A stretch of 64,000 nt of DNA from NCBI GenBank assembly GCA_020633895.1, contig JACKCT010000011.1, forward strand, positions 1 through 64,000, given 5' to 3'. The notes under the pieces are model-generated. The model worked only from the letters and a program-made list of their open reading frames with translations, was not told the origin of the DNA and ran no database searches. Positions 50,864-62,261 of the stretch are shown in pieces. This DNA comes from Deltaproteobacteria bacterium. GTDB taxonomy: Bacteria; Lernaellota; Lernaellaia; JACKCT01. The translations under genes were made by a program, and so were the position numbers. Each line of letters starts with the position of its first letter. Positions within the stretch are counted from its first letter, which is position 1.

Positions 50864-52738
50864 ATGCGTCAACACCGCTTGCGTCAGCGGGTCTGTCTGG
50901 TCTGGTGCCTGTTTCTAATATTTGGATTTGTCGGATGCGGAGGCAGCGACGACGGCGACGATGTCAGCCGTTCGGGCGCCGACGCCAACGACGGCCTGGC
51001 ATGCGTTGATTGCTCGGGAACGCCGGGCGACGACGATGACGGCCCGATCATCGACGATGACGATGACGACGTGATCGACGACGACGTTTCGGACGACGAT
51101 TTGTCCGATGACGATACGGTCGCCGATGACGACGACACCGACGACGACGATGACGATGACGATGACCTCCCGTCGACGACCACCACGACCATCCCCGCCG
51201 GAACCACCACCACGGTGCCGGCCACCACGACCACCACAACCAAAAAGCCGACGACGACCACGACGGTTAAGCCCACAACCACGTCCACGACCACCACGAC
51301 GCTCCCGCCGGGGCAGGACGCCACGCCGTCCATGAAATTCGGGACGGTGCATTTCAACTACTATTACGGCTTCCCCGGTCAGTATAAGGGCAACACCTTC
51401 TACAAGGACCACGACTGGATGGCCGACACCATCGAGCTGGCGATCATCGGCTACGGTGATCCTGGCATGGATATGTCCTGGGACTACCTGCGTCAGCAGG
51501 ATAAGGTGGGCAACTGGCTGCCCTGGCGTCTGGCTCAGATTTTCCCGACCAACGATACGGCCGGATCCTGCGGCAGTCCGTCCGTCGGCAACGAAGATCC
51601 GCGCTTCGATGACTGGATCGACGAGTTCGACGACTTCCTGTCCGACTATCCCGAGTACGGCGACGGCGAAACCTGCTTCCTGCACGCTAAATACGACGGC
51701 GACATCACCGCCCTGTGGCACGTGCGCGGCTGCGAGGTGGACGTGCCGCAGAAGGGCTACCTGGACTCGGCCCGCAATATGTACCAGGCCCGCATCAAGA
51801 CACTCGTGTGGGACGAGTACGGCTGGCTGATCGACCTGCAGTCCGACTGCGGCAAGGACTACACCGCCTGGGTGGGCGAACAGTCGATCCTCGACGGCTA
51901 CGGCGGTATCGGCTTCGACAACATCGGCGGCCCGGCCGAAGGCGGCTATTACCTGCCCGAGGACACCAGCGAAGTGGATATCGCCGAGATCGCCAACTCC
52001 GTCGAATTCAACGCCTCCAAGCTCGACGACTGGTGGATCGAGACCCGCGACGAGGTCCTCAAATACACGCAGAACCACATGCGCACCATCGACTCCAACG
52101 CCAAGATGGTGGTCAATGCGGGATCGTACTGTTCCTGGGAGCCCGGGTTCTACTCGATCCTGGGCAGCGATGCGCCGGGTCTGGGCATCTGGTGCGAATT
52201 CGCGCTGCATCACCCCTCGTGGGGCACGCTGACGACCGAGGACCGCCTCGAGGCGCTGATCAAAATCTCCGACGAACTGGCTGACCAGGACCGCTTCCAG
52301 GCGGTGGAGTATTACTACGACCGGGCCGGCGCCGCGGTGGGCACCGAAGAGGTGCTTTATTACCTGGCCGCCTATTACGTCTACAAGCAAAAAGACGACG
52401 TGTTCATCCTGCGCCCCTATAGCTGGGAGCCCTACAAGGCCTTCAAGGACACGATCTGGTTCGACGTCCTGGGCCGGGATCTGGGCGAGCCCGACGGTCT
52501 GGGCAAGAAGCTCAACAACGGCATCTTCGAACGCACTTTCGAGAACGACCAGGGCGTCAAGGCGCGGGTGCTGGTGCGTGTCGACGGCAATGCATCGTCC
52601 AAGAGCTTCAACCTGGGCGGCGACTACTGCCGGGTGGAGATCGACAACTCGCTCACGCCCGTAAGCGGCTGGATCACCTTCAACAGCGGCGACGGCCACA
52701 TCCTCCTGGAAAAAGGCCCCGGCGGCATCGACTGCTAG
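50864..52738 (+). CDS. Asp/Thr-linker lipoprotein with putative glycoside-hydrolase-like barrel
   Basis: A 624-residue lipoprotein: lipobox FGFVGC, then an Asp-rich linker (runs of up to nine Asp), then a Thr/Pro mucin-like stretch (about residues 103-152). The roughly 470-residue domain has barrel-like strands ending in acidic residues (LVWDEYGWLIDLQ, GIGFDNIGG, AKMVVNAGSYCSWEPGFYS, GIWCEFAL, VFILRPYSWEPY). It resembles putative glycoside hydrolases of the GHL type, but assignment is weak. It ends in a terminal Cys (GGIDC). The G of its TAG stop is the first base of a family-D element. ATG follows GAGG by 7 bases. Confidence 0.65.
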   Translation: MRQHRLRQRVCLVWCLFLIFGFVGCGGSDDGDDVSRSGADANDGLACVDCSGTPGDDDDGPIIDDDDDDVIDDDVSDDDLSDDDTVADDDDTDDDDDDDDDLPSTTTTTIPAGTTTTVPATTTTTTKKPTTTTTVKPTTTSTTTTTLPPGQDATPSMKFGTVHFNYYYGFPGQYKGNTFYKDHDWMADTIELAIIGYGDPGMDMSWDYLRQQDKVGNWLPWRLAQIFPTNDTAGSCGSPSVGNEDPRFDDWIDEFDDFLSDYPEYGDGETCFLHAKYDGDITALWHVRGCEVDVPQKGYLDSARNMYQARIKTLVWDEYGWLIDLQSDCGKDYTAWVGEQSILDGYGGIGFDNIGGPAEGGYYLPEDTSEVDIAEIANSVEFNASKLDDWWIETRDEVLKYTQNHMRTIDSNAKMVVNAGSYCSWEPGFYSILGSDAPGLGIWCEFALHHPSWGTLTTEDRLEALIKISDELADQDRFQAVEYYYDRAGAAVGTEEVLYYLAAYYVYKQKDDVFILRPYSWEPYKAFKDTIWFDVLGRDLGEPDGLGKKLNNGIFERTFENDQGVKARVLVRVDGNASSKSFNLGGDYCRVEIDNSLTPVSGWITFNSGDGHILLEKGPGGIDC

Positions 52739-52830
52739 CCGGGTAGTCCCGGCGGACTAGGAGATGCTTTGCATCTCTGACGCCGGCGCGTCGTTGGATG
52801 ATCCATGGAAGGGCGTGGCTTCGCTCCAGC
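52738..52830 (+). repeat. Family-D structured element, copy 3
   Basis: A 93-bp copy. Its stems read GCCGGG-TAGT-CCCGGC, GAGATGC-TTT-GCATCTC, ACGC-CGGC-GCGT and GGAT-G-ATCC, then GTGGCTTCGCTCCAGC. The primary sequence of three of four stems differs from copy 1 while pairing is kept. Confidence 0.75.
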
Positions 52831-52851
52831 CGCTTCAGAGCCGCAACCAAC

Positions 52852-52983
52852 GGGGGTGCCACACTTTTACGAGAACCAAGTTCGAGGAAAGGTGTGAATT
52901 TTCAGAATCGCGACTAACCAATCAGAGCCGCGAACGGCTTGCCTTCGCCAGGGCTACGGCGAGGCAAGCAACTCGCGGCTCGG
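52852..52983. repeat. Family-C copy and a family-A palindrome
   Basis: Family C at 52852-52900 (inner stem GAAC/GTTC). Family A at 52922-52983 is a complete inverted structure: outer GAGCCGCGA / TCGCGGCTC and inner GCTTGCC-T-TCGCC / GGCGA-GGCAAGC. Together with the D copy they fill 52738-52983, after which the GT87-like gene ends. Confidence 0.65.
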
Positions 52984-52990
52984 GCGGACC

Positions 52991-54229
52991 CTACGAGCCC
53001 CCCGGCCCTCCGCGTCGAACGTCGGCGATCACCAATCCCAAAAACACGAACTGGGCGAAAACGAATCGATCGTAGAAAACGAAACCGCCCACCGAGGCGT
53101 AGCCTTGCGTCGGGTCGTGCCAGGGAAAAAACAGGATCGCCACAAATACCGCCAGGGCGATCAACCGGCCCCGCGACCATGAACCCGAGGCGGCGTCCAT
53201 CGCCCAAAACGCCGCGACCGGCACGGCCCAGATGAACTGCTGCACCCACCAATACTTCGCTCCCAGCGGATAGGCCGCCGCAAAGACGGCCAGCAGCGCC
53301 ATCGGACCCGACCGGCCCCGCCGCCCCATCCACCGGGCCAGACCGATACCCAGCCCCACCATGGCCAAGGTCAATCCCGGCCCGATCGCGCGAATGAACG
53401 ACGGAGCGTCGGCGAGCAGCGGATGCCGCCCGAGGCGCCCGTCAAACAGGCGCAGCAACGCGGCATGCACCGATTGGTTGACGATGTAGGGATTGCCCAT
53501 CTCGCTTTTGTAGGCCACCACCCGTGACCACGACGTCCACCACTCGGACGGCAGAAACGCCAGCCCCGCCAGCCCGCCGATCGCCGCCAGACCCACGCCC
53601 CAGGCGACGGCCTTGCCGTAGCGCCGATGATCCAGCGCCAGCGCGAAGGGGACGAGAAACGCCGGATAGATCTTCCACCAGATCGCGAAGGCGAGCGCCG
53701 CCCCGGCCGCGATGGGCGTCTTGTCGTGTCGAAAGACGAAGACCAGCGCCAGCGCCATCACGAACAGATCCGCCTGCCCGACGGCCAGGTGGTGGATCAC
53801 CGGCGCGCTGACCATCCACGGCGCGAACGCGAGGGCGAGCGTCCACGGCGCGCGGGCCGCGCCGGGGTGCGTCCGGGCTAGGAGGATGAAGAGGAGGACC
53901 ATCGTGATCTGGGACAGCAGCGTCCAGGCAATCAGCGCGATTTGGATGGATGTCCACGCCAGCGGCCGCGTCCAGACCAGGCTGATGGGGGAGTAGAGAA
54001 ATCGCGTCATGTGGGGATAAAGGTCTTCGGATTCGGCGGGTTCGGATTTCAAGTAGGGGTCCGCTCCGGCCGCCACGCGCTGGGCTCCGTAGTAGTAGGC
54101 GCTGAAATCCACGCCGAACGGATAGGCCCGCATGAATCCCAATAGCATCAAGCCGGTCAGGCCGACGAACGCGGCCAGGCCCGCCGCCGCGACGAACCAT
54201 CGGGGCGTCGATGCGTCCGAAGGGGTCAT
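52991..54229 (-). CDS. GT87-family (DUF2029) polyprenyl-phosphate mannosyltransferase-like protein
   Basis: A 412-residue polytopic protein with about ten helices. The first extracytoplasmic loop has the GT87 pattern VDFSAYYYGAQRVAAGADPY, followed later by LYSPISLVWTRPL, KIYPAFLVPFALAL and NQSVHAALLRL. Members transfer a mannose-type sugar from a polyprenyl-phosphate donor to lipids or glycans on the periplasmic side. The acceptor here is unknown. It is divergent from the GT39-like gene, and the shared spacer suggests both serve one surface-glycan pathway, though that is inference. Confidence 0.8.
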   Translation of the reverse strand: MTPSDASTPRWFVAAAGLAAFVGLTGLMLLGFMRAYPFGVDFSAYYYGAQRVAAGADPYLKSEPAESEDLYPHMTRFLYSPISLVWTRPLAWTSIQIALIAWTLLSQITMVLLFILLARTHPGAARAPWTLALAFAPWMVSAPVIHHLAVGQADLFVMALALVFVFRHDKTPIAAGAALAFAIWWKIYPAFLVPFALALDHRRYGKAVAWGVGLAAIGGLAGLAFLPSEWWTSWSRVVAYKSEMGNPYIVNQSVHAALLRLFDGRLGRHPLLADAPSFIRAIGPGLTLAMVGLGIGLARWMGRRGRSGPMALLAVFAAAYPLGAKYWWVQQFIWAVPVAAFWAMDAASGSWSRGRLIALAVFVAILFFPWHDPTQGYASVGGFVFYDRFVFAQFVFLGLVIADVRRGGPGGS

Positions 54230-54322
54230 GAAAAATCCGATCCGAAAAGGAATGCCGATCCGGTGACGATATCACGCCCCTTTTCGACGCGCCACGCCCC
54301 GAAGCGGCGACCGACGCGGGCG

Positions 54323-56032
54323 ATGATGAACGCACGGAATCTGTGCTATGTTTCGCCGGACTTTCCATTCGAGAACTCGCGGCGCCCGCCCGTCGGGCCC
54401 ATCCGCTTAGGGGACGACGACTTGGACGCGGCCTCCAGCTCCCGCCGGTGGATCCTCGCCGCCCTGTTGGTGACGGGGGTCGTTCTGCGGTTTTGGTGTT
54501 TTTCCGGCCTGGTGGGTTCGGACGACCTGAGCTACGCCCACAATGCCCACGCCCTGCTGGAAGGCGCCTATCAACCGATCGCGTCTCCCCTATCCAACCG
54601 CATCGGCCACATCGGGCTCATCGCGTTTTTCTTCGGCGTGCTCGGCGTCAGCGAGTACGCGCTGATTGCCTCGCCTCTCCTGTTCTCGATGCTGCAAATC
54701 GTTCTGGCCTATGCCTTCCTCCATCGCATCGGACGACCGCGAGCGGCGCTGATCGCCGCGGGATATCTGGCCGTGGCGCCCTGGGACGTGGTGTTCGCGA
54801 CGCGCGGCTACCCGGACCTGCCGTCCGCGGCGCTGTTTGCCGCGTTCGTCACGCTCCTGCTCGTTGCGGCCACGGCGCGGGGCCGCTCACGCACGGCGAT
54901 CGCCTTCGGGGCCGGTCTGTGCCTGGGAGCGGCGTATCTGGTCAAGGAAATGGTCATCCTCCAGATGCTCTATTGGGCGCCGGCGCTGCTGTGGGTCGCA
55001 TGGCGTGAAAAACAACTGCGAATTCGCGATCTGGCGGCGGCCGGCATCGGCGCGGTGTGCGTCGTTTTGGGCGAGGGAATCGGGTACTACGCGGCCACCG
55101 GCGATTTCCTTTTTCGGTTTCACGGCGTGGACACGGGCTACAACCAAACGGTCTGGTCCGGCACGGCGCTCTATCAAAACCTCGTCCAACGGGTCTTCGT
55201 GATCGGGCCCCGGTCGCTGCTGTTCGACAACGTCTACCTGATGGGCTTCGCGCTCGGACCGATCCTCTACCTCGGCACGTCGTGGAAAGACCGGCCGATG
55301 CGCCTGATCCTCGGCTGGCTCCTCTTCGACATCGCCTACTTCGTCGCCGGGTCGTCGTCCCTGACCGCGTACAACCCCCTGCCCCTGTTTCGCCGGTACA
55401 TGCTGATGATGGCGTTCCCGGCGGCGCTGCTGATCGGCGTGGGCCTGGATCGGTGGTGGGCTGACCGGCGCGACCCGGCGCGGGCCAAGGCGTTCGGGAC
55501 AATGTTGGCGGCGGCGGCCGTCGTCATTGCGCTGGGAGCGGTCGTCAACCGGCAGCTCCTCATCGGCGCGGCGGCGGGGTGCGTCTTCGCGGCGGCGATC
55601 GTCGCCTTCGTTCGGCGTCCGACCGTCTCGGTCGCGCTCGCGGCGGCGGGGTCGGTGCTCCTGCTGGGCGCGGGGCTCAAGGAAGCCTACCCCACGCGCT
55701 ACCACAGCGCCTGGGCCGAACACCAACTGCACGCCGCCCTGACCGACAGCACCCGCCCCGTCTTCGCCGACGGACGCACGATTGAAATCCTCCGATTCTT
55801 CAACGGCTATCGGGACATGGATCGCTACCGGGACTTGTTCCGCGCGACGCGGGACGACGTGCGCAACGCCCTGGTCGTCGTCAACGAGCCGCGCGTGGCG
55901 TTCGCCCAGGAACACTACGGCGACAAGCTGCCCGAGTGGATTCGCGGCGGGCCGCCGCCAGGATTTCGTCTGGTGTCCCAAGTCGGCGGCGACAAGCCCG
56001 GCGAGGCGATTTTCCTTTTCTACGCTCCCTGA
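54323..56032 (+). CDS. GT39/ArnT-like polytopic glycosyltransferase
   Basis: A 569-residue protein with about ten to twelve helices and a soluble C-terminal domain of roughly 110 residues. The first periplasmic loop holds the acidic pair in VGSDDLSYAHNAHALLEGAY, the position of the catalytic Asp/Glu in GT39 (Pmt/ArnT) enzymes. The following helices (LIAAGYLAVAPWDVVFATRGY) fit the PMT_2 pattern. It should transfer a sugar from a polyprenyl-phosphate donor. The start is uncertain: ATG 54323 is used because it leaves room for a divergent promoter; GTG 54263 is in frame. A terminator-like hairpin follows. Confidence 0.75.
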   Translation: MMNARNLCYVSPDFPFENSRRPPVGPIRLGDDDLDAASSSRRWILAALLVTGVVLRFWCFSGLVGSDDLSYAHNAHALLEGAYQPIASPLSNRIGHIGLIAFFFGVLGVSEYALIASPLLFSMLQIVLAYAFLHRIGRPRAALIAAGYLAVAPWDVVFATRGYPDLPSAALFAAFVTLLLVAATARGRSRTAIAFGAGLCLGAAYLVKEMVILQMLYWAPALLWVAWREKQLRIRDLAAAGIGAVCVVLGEGIGYYAATGDFLFRFHGVDTGYNQTVWSGTALYQNLVQRVFVIGPRSLLFDNVYLMGFALGPILYLGTSWKDRPMRLILGWLLFDIAYFVAGSSSLTAYNPLPLFRRYMLMMAFPAALLIGVGLDRWWADRRDPARAKAFGTMLAAAAVVIALGAVVNRQLLIGAAAGCVFAAAIVAFVRRPTVSVALAAAGSVLLLGAGLKEAYPTRYHSAWAEHQLHAALTDSTRPVFADGRTIEILRFFNGYRDMDRYRDLFRATRDDVRNALVVVNEPRVAFAQEHYGDKLPEWIRGGPPPGFRLVSQVGGDKPGEAIFLFYAP

Positions 56033-56081
56033 CGGGATCATTCGCCGCGAGACGCGCAACCGGTCGGGGCGACATCTCTTG

Positions 56082-56102
56082 ACGGCCCCGGCGCGGGGCC
56101 GT
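56082..56102 (+). terminator. Terminator-like hairpin after the GT39-like gene
   Basis: Perfect 9-bp stem ACGGCCCCG / CGGGGCCGT with a GCG loop, 49 bases after the stop. There is no T-run, so efficiency is uncertain. Confidence 0.5.
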
Positions 56103-56168
56103 TAGCGTGCCCCAGGCCGACCGCGCGTCGGCCCATGCAATCGGGGCCGAACTTAGGGGGACGAATCG

Positions 56169-56714
56169 ATGAGCCTGGTCGACGATCTGGCGGACGCGAC
56201 GTTGCAGGACCGCAAGGGCAATCCGGTGCGCCTGGGGGACAACTGGGCCGACAAACCCGCGGTCGCCGTCTGGGTCCGACACTTCGGATGCATGTTCTGT
56301 CGCGAGCAGGCGCGAGAACTACACCAACACCAAGGCGAAATCGAAAAGCTCGGCGGCCGCCTGGTCATCATCGGTTGCGGCAAGCCCGAGCACGCCGACT
56401 GGTTCGCCGAGGACGTCCAATACGACGGGCCTATCCTGGTTGACATGAAGCGCCAAACCTACAAAACGGCCGAGATGAAAAACTCTATCGGCGCCACATT
56501 TTCCCTGCACACGGTAAAAAACGCCGCACGAGCCCTCAAATCCGGCGCACGCCAACACAAGACCATGGGCGACCCCTGGCAACAGGGCGGGGCGATGGTC
56601 ATCGGACCGGGCAATACGCTGCATTACAAGCAGATCAGTGATCAGGCCGGCGACCATGCCCCCGTCGGGGAATTGCTCGACGCCTTGAAAAAAGCCGCCG
56701 CCGCGACCGCCTGA
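56169..56714 (+). CDS. Peroxiredoxin-like 2 (PRXL2/AhpC-TSA_2) family protein
   Basis: A 181-residue thioredoxin-fold protein. The signature is VWVRHFGCMFCREQARELHQ, with a CxxC pair at the start of helix 1, and VIIGCGKPEHADWFAED, as in the PRXL2/FAM213 family (AhpC/TSA_2). The family is thought to be redox active; the substrate is not known. It lacks a signal peptide, so it is cytosolic. GGGGGACG precedes the ATG. The SDR gene starts 6 bases after its stop, so it is the first gene of a three-gene operon. Confidence 0.8.
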   Translation: MSLVDDLADATLQDRKGNPVRLGDNWADKPAVAVWVRHFGCMFCREQARELHQHQGEIEKLGGRLVIIGCGKPEHADWFAEDVQYDGPILVDMKRQTYKTAEMKNSIGATFSLHTVKNAARALKSGARQHKTMGDPWQQGGAMVIGPGNTLHYKQISDQAGDHAPVGELLDALKKAAAATA

Positions 56715-56720
56715 GGAACC

Positions 56721-57542
56721 ATGACGCAACGCAAAGTCAAAACCAGTTATCCCCATCCGGACACGGCCGCCCCGTCGGGCGACCGGCCCGTGGCCCTCGT
56801 CACCGGCGCGTCGTCGGGCATCGGCAAGGCGTTGTGCTTGGTCCTGGGACGGCACGGTTACGAAGTGGCGATGATCGCCCGGGGGCAGGCGGCGTTGGAA
56901 AACGCGGCCGAGGAGGTGGAGGCGGCCGGCGGCGTGCCGATGGTCGTCCCCGCGGACGTGACCAATCGCAACGCCCACGAGGCGGCGCTGGATACCATCC
57001 TGGCCCGGACCGGGCGCGTGGACGTGGCGGTGGCGGCGGCCGGGCTCGGCTATGCCACTCCCGCCGAGAGCCTGGATCTGGAACGCCTGCAACGCATGAT
57101 CGACGTGAACGTGACCGGGTTCGTGAACACCATCGGCCTGGTGCTGCCCCACATGGTCGAGCGGGACACGGGGCACATCGTGGGCTTGTCGAGCCTGTCG
57201 GGCTATCGGGGTCTGCCGGGCAACGGCATGTACTGCGGCACCAAGGTCTTCAATCGCGTGTTTATGCAGAGCCTGCGCATGGATCTGGCCAACACGGGCG
57301 TCAAGACGCTGTGCGTGTGCCCCGGTTGGGTCGCCACGCCCATGACCCGAGGCAACAAAGCCAAGATGCAGTTCGTACTGGACCCGGACAAACTGGCGAC
57401 GAAAGTCTACAAGGCCATGGTCGCGGGCAAATCGCTGTTGGCCGTGCCTCACGGACTGGCGGAAATGACGCGCTTCGGCCTGCCCATGCCCGACACGCTC
57501 TACGATCTGTTCGTCGGCCGCCGACGCATGCCCTTCGCCTAA
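56721..57542 (+). CDS. Short-chain dehydrogenase/reductase (tandem copy 1)
   Basis: A 273-residue classical SDR. It has VALVTGASSGIGKALC (cofactor loop TGxxxGIG), VAVAAAGLGY in place of NNAG, Ser in IVGLSSLSGY, and YCGTKVF with the Tyr-x-x-x-Lys pair. It belongs to the YqjQ/DltE-like group with a C-terminal helical end. The substrate is unknown. GAGGAACC precedes the ATG, 6 bases after the PRXL2 stop. The next gene encodes a clearly related SDR of the same length. Confidence 0.85.
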   Translation: MTQRKVKTSYPHPDTAAPSGDRPVALVTGASSGIGKALCLVLGRHGYEVAMIARGQAALENAAEEVEAAGGVPMVVPADVTNRNAHEAALDTILARTGRVDVAVAAAGLGYATPAESLDLERLQRMIDVNVTGFVNTIGLVLPHMVERDTGHIVGLSSLSGYRGLPGNGMYCGTKVFNRVFMQSLRMDLANTGVKTLCVCPGWVATPMTRGNKAKMQFVLDPDKLATKVYKAMVAGKSLLAVPHGLAEMTRFGLPMPDTLYDLFVGRRRMPFA

Positions 57543-57569
57543 AACCGACGCATCATTAAGGAAGCTTCC

Positions 57570-58391
57570 GTGTCCGACGAGACCACGACAAAACCCGACG
57601 AGGCCGCTCAGGCGCCCGCCCCGTCGTCGATGAAGATGCCGCCCCACCCCAAGGCGGTGGCGATGATCACCGGCGCGTCCTCGGGCATCGGCAAGGCGCT
57701 GGCGCTCAAATTCGGCCGGGAAGGCTACGATGTGGCGATGCTCGCCCGGCGGCCGGGGCCGCTTGCCGACGCGGCGGCCCAGGTGCGCGACTACGGGGCC
57801 GAGGTGTGGGAATTTCCCGTGGACATCACCGATCGGGACGCCTTCGCCAAGGTCTTCGACGACCTGCTGGCCAAGACCGGCGGGCGGCTGGATGTGTTCG
57901 TGGCCAACGCGGGCATCGGCCCGGCGACCCCGGCCAAGGCCTTCGACCTGGAGGCGGCCCAACAGACCATCGATCTGAACTGTTCGGCCTTCGTGCAGGG
58001 CATCGCCATGGCCATGCGGCCGCTACGCAAAATCGGGCGCGGGCATCTGGTGGCGATCTCGAGTCTGGCGGCGTTTCGGGGCATCCGCAAAAGCGCGGTG
58101 TATTGCGCCAGCAAGGCGTTGGAGAGCGCGTTCATGGAAAGCCTGCGCCTGGACCTGCGCGGCACGGACATTCATTGCCTGACGGTGCATCCGGGGTATG
58201 TGGACACGCCGATTCACGACGAGAAAACCAAGAAGAAGCTGCCCCACCTGGTCCCCGCCGCGACGGCCGCCGACCTGATCTACAAGGGCATCGAGACGCG
58301 CGCCAACGAGGTCAACTTCCCCGCCCCCCTGGTGGCGATGGCCCGCCTGGGACAGATGCTGCCCAACGCGCTGTTCGATCGTTTTTCCTAG
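57570..58391 (+). CDS. Short-chain dehydrogenase/reductase (tandem copy 2)
   Basis: A 273-residue SDR paralogous to the preceding one: VAMITGASSGIGKALALKFG, VFVANAGIGPATPA, ISSLAAFRG and YCASKALESAFMESLRLDL. An acidic/Ala-rich N-terminal extension of about 25 residues precedes the Rossmann fold. It starts at GTG 57570, 5 bases after AAGGAAG and 27 bases after the previous stop. The pair suggests tandem duplication followed by divergence; a heteromer or two sequential steps are possible. Substrates are unknown. Confidence 0.85.
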   Translation: MSDETTTKPDEAAQAPAPSSMKMPPHPKAVAMITGASSGIGKALALKFGREGYDVAMLARRPGPLADAAAQVRDYGAEVWEFPVDITDRDAFAKVFDDLLAKTGGRLDVFVANAGIGPATPAKAFDLEAAQQTIDLNCSAFVQGIAMAMRPLRKIGRGHLVAISSLAAFRGIRKSAVYCASKALESAFMESLRLDLRGTDIHCLTVHPGYVDTPIHDEKTKKKLPHLVPAATAADLIYKGIETRANEVNFPAPLVAMARLGQMLPNALFDRFS

Positions 58392-58423
58392 AAAATCTTC
58401 GCGACTTGCGCAGGCCGGAGATG

Positions 58424-58507
58424 TGCGAGAGGGGGGACTTGAACCCCCACAACCTTACGGTCACAAGATCCTAAGTCTTGCGTGTCTGCCAATTCCACCA
58501 CTCTCGC
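58424..58507 (-). tRNA. tRNA-Leu (UAG)
   Basis: An 84-nt class II tRNA read on the minus strand. The acceptor stem is GCGAGAG / CTCTCGC with discriminator A; CCA is not encoded. D-arm TGGTGGAATTGGCAGACACG; anticodon stem CAAGA/TCTTG with loop CTTAGGA, giving anticodon UAG; a long variable arm (GTGACCGTAAGGTTGT); T-arm GGGGGTTCAAGTCCCCC. It reads CUA, and CUG by wobble. It is antisense to the SDR operon and starts 33 bases past its end. Confidence 0.95.
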
Positions 58508-58595
58508 GTATCGATCGGAGTGCGTTGCGTCCAAACGACAACGTGGAGGCGCGGATCTCGCCGCGAACCTCCACGTCGATCGATGCGAATCGCGC

Positions 58596-59063
58596 TTACT
58601 CGGCGGGCTTGTCGTCTTCGTCGACGGGAGCCACACCCGGCGGGGCGTCCTGGGGAGCCGGTTCCTCGGCGGCGGCTTCGGCCGGGGCGTCACCCGTGTC
58701 GGCCACGCCCGGCGGAGCCTCCTGGGGCGCCTCTTCGGCGGCCTTGGCTTCGGCGGCGGCGGCTTCCTCGGCGGCCTTGGCTTCAGCGGCGGCTTTGGCT
58801 TCTTCCGCGGCCTTGGCCTCGGCGGCAGCCTTCTCCTCGGCGGCCTTCTTGGCGGCTTCAGCGGCTTCCTTGGCCTTGGCCTCGCGCTCGGCGATGGCGG
58901 CGGCGGTGCCGGCGGCATCGGCGTTCACGCGGGTGCGATGCTTGAGCAGGTGCAGCCGGCGACGCAGCTTCTGAGCCTCTTTGGTGTTCCCGGCCTTCTG
59001 CGCCTCTTTTTTCTTGGCGCGCAGATCCTTCATGCTCTGTTTGAGTGCGGTGTTGTCCGCCAT
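58596..59063 (-). CDS. Ala/Glu/Lys-rich coiled-coil-like protein
   Basis: A 155-residue low-complexity protein. The first 50 residues are basic (MADNTALKQSMKDLRAKKKE, then KLRRRLHLLKHRTRV), the next 60 are helical repeats of the AKAAEEAKAAAEAKAAEE type, and the C-terminal 40 are acidic and Pro-rich with PPGV twice. No family is recognised. The bipolar charge (basic head, acidic tail) could suit nucleic-acid or envelope binding, but that is speculation. The start at 59063 follows GGGGGA. It lies upstream of the tRNA gene on the same strand. Confidence 0.6.
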   Translation of the reverse strand: MADNTALKQSMKDLRAKKKEAQKAGNTKEAQKLRRRLHLLKHRTRVNADAAGTAAAIAEREAKAKEAAEAAKKAAEEKAAAEAKAAEEAKAAAEAKAAEEAAAAEAKAAEEAPQEAPPGVADTGDAPAEAAAEEPAPQDAPPGVAPVDEDDKPAE

Positions 59064-59194
59064 GGCGTCCCCCATTGCTGGTCGATGATGGTCTCGGCCC
59101 GGCGGCACCCCGGACCCGGTTACGTCAAAATATCCGCGAGAACATAGGCAGTTAGGCGGATCTCGTCAAGCGGGGAGCGAACTATTCCCTGGAT

Positions 59195-59306
59195 TGTCAT
59201 CCCGAGTGTACCGAGGGATCTCTCGGACGTTGATCGTTGGGGTTCCGAATGACGAGAATTTACGCCAAGTCGTACCAACCCGCTTCCTTACGGTCGCGGC
59301 TCTGAA
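59195..59306. repeat. Family-B copy and family-A copy
   Basis: Family B at 59195-59229 (TGTCATCCCGAGTGTACCGA then GGGATCTCTCGG) and a minus-strand family A at 59278-59306 (CCGCTTCCTTACGGTCGCGG then CTCTGA). They fill the gap downstream of uvrA; no gene is seen between 59064 and 59321. Confidence 0.6.
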
Positions 59307-59321
59307 GGGTTCGTACCAGCA

Positions 59322-62261
<2,940 letters not shown>

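Noticed and set aside
58423-58974. Protein-coding frames across the tRNA and Ala-rich gene
   Set aside because: They run through a tRNA-Leu with full cloverleaf and are Ala/Ser/Arg shadow frames of the repeats.
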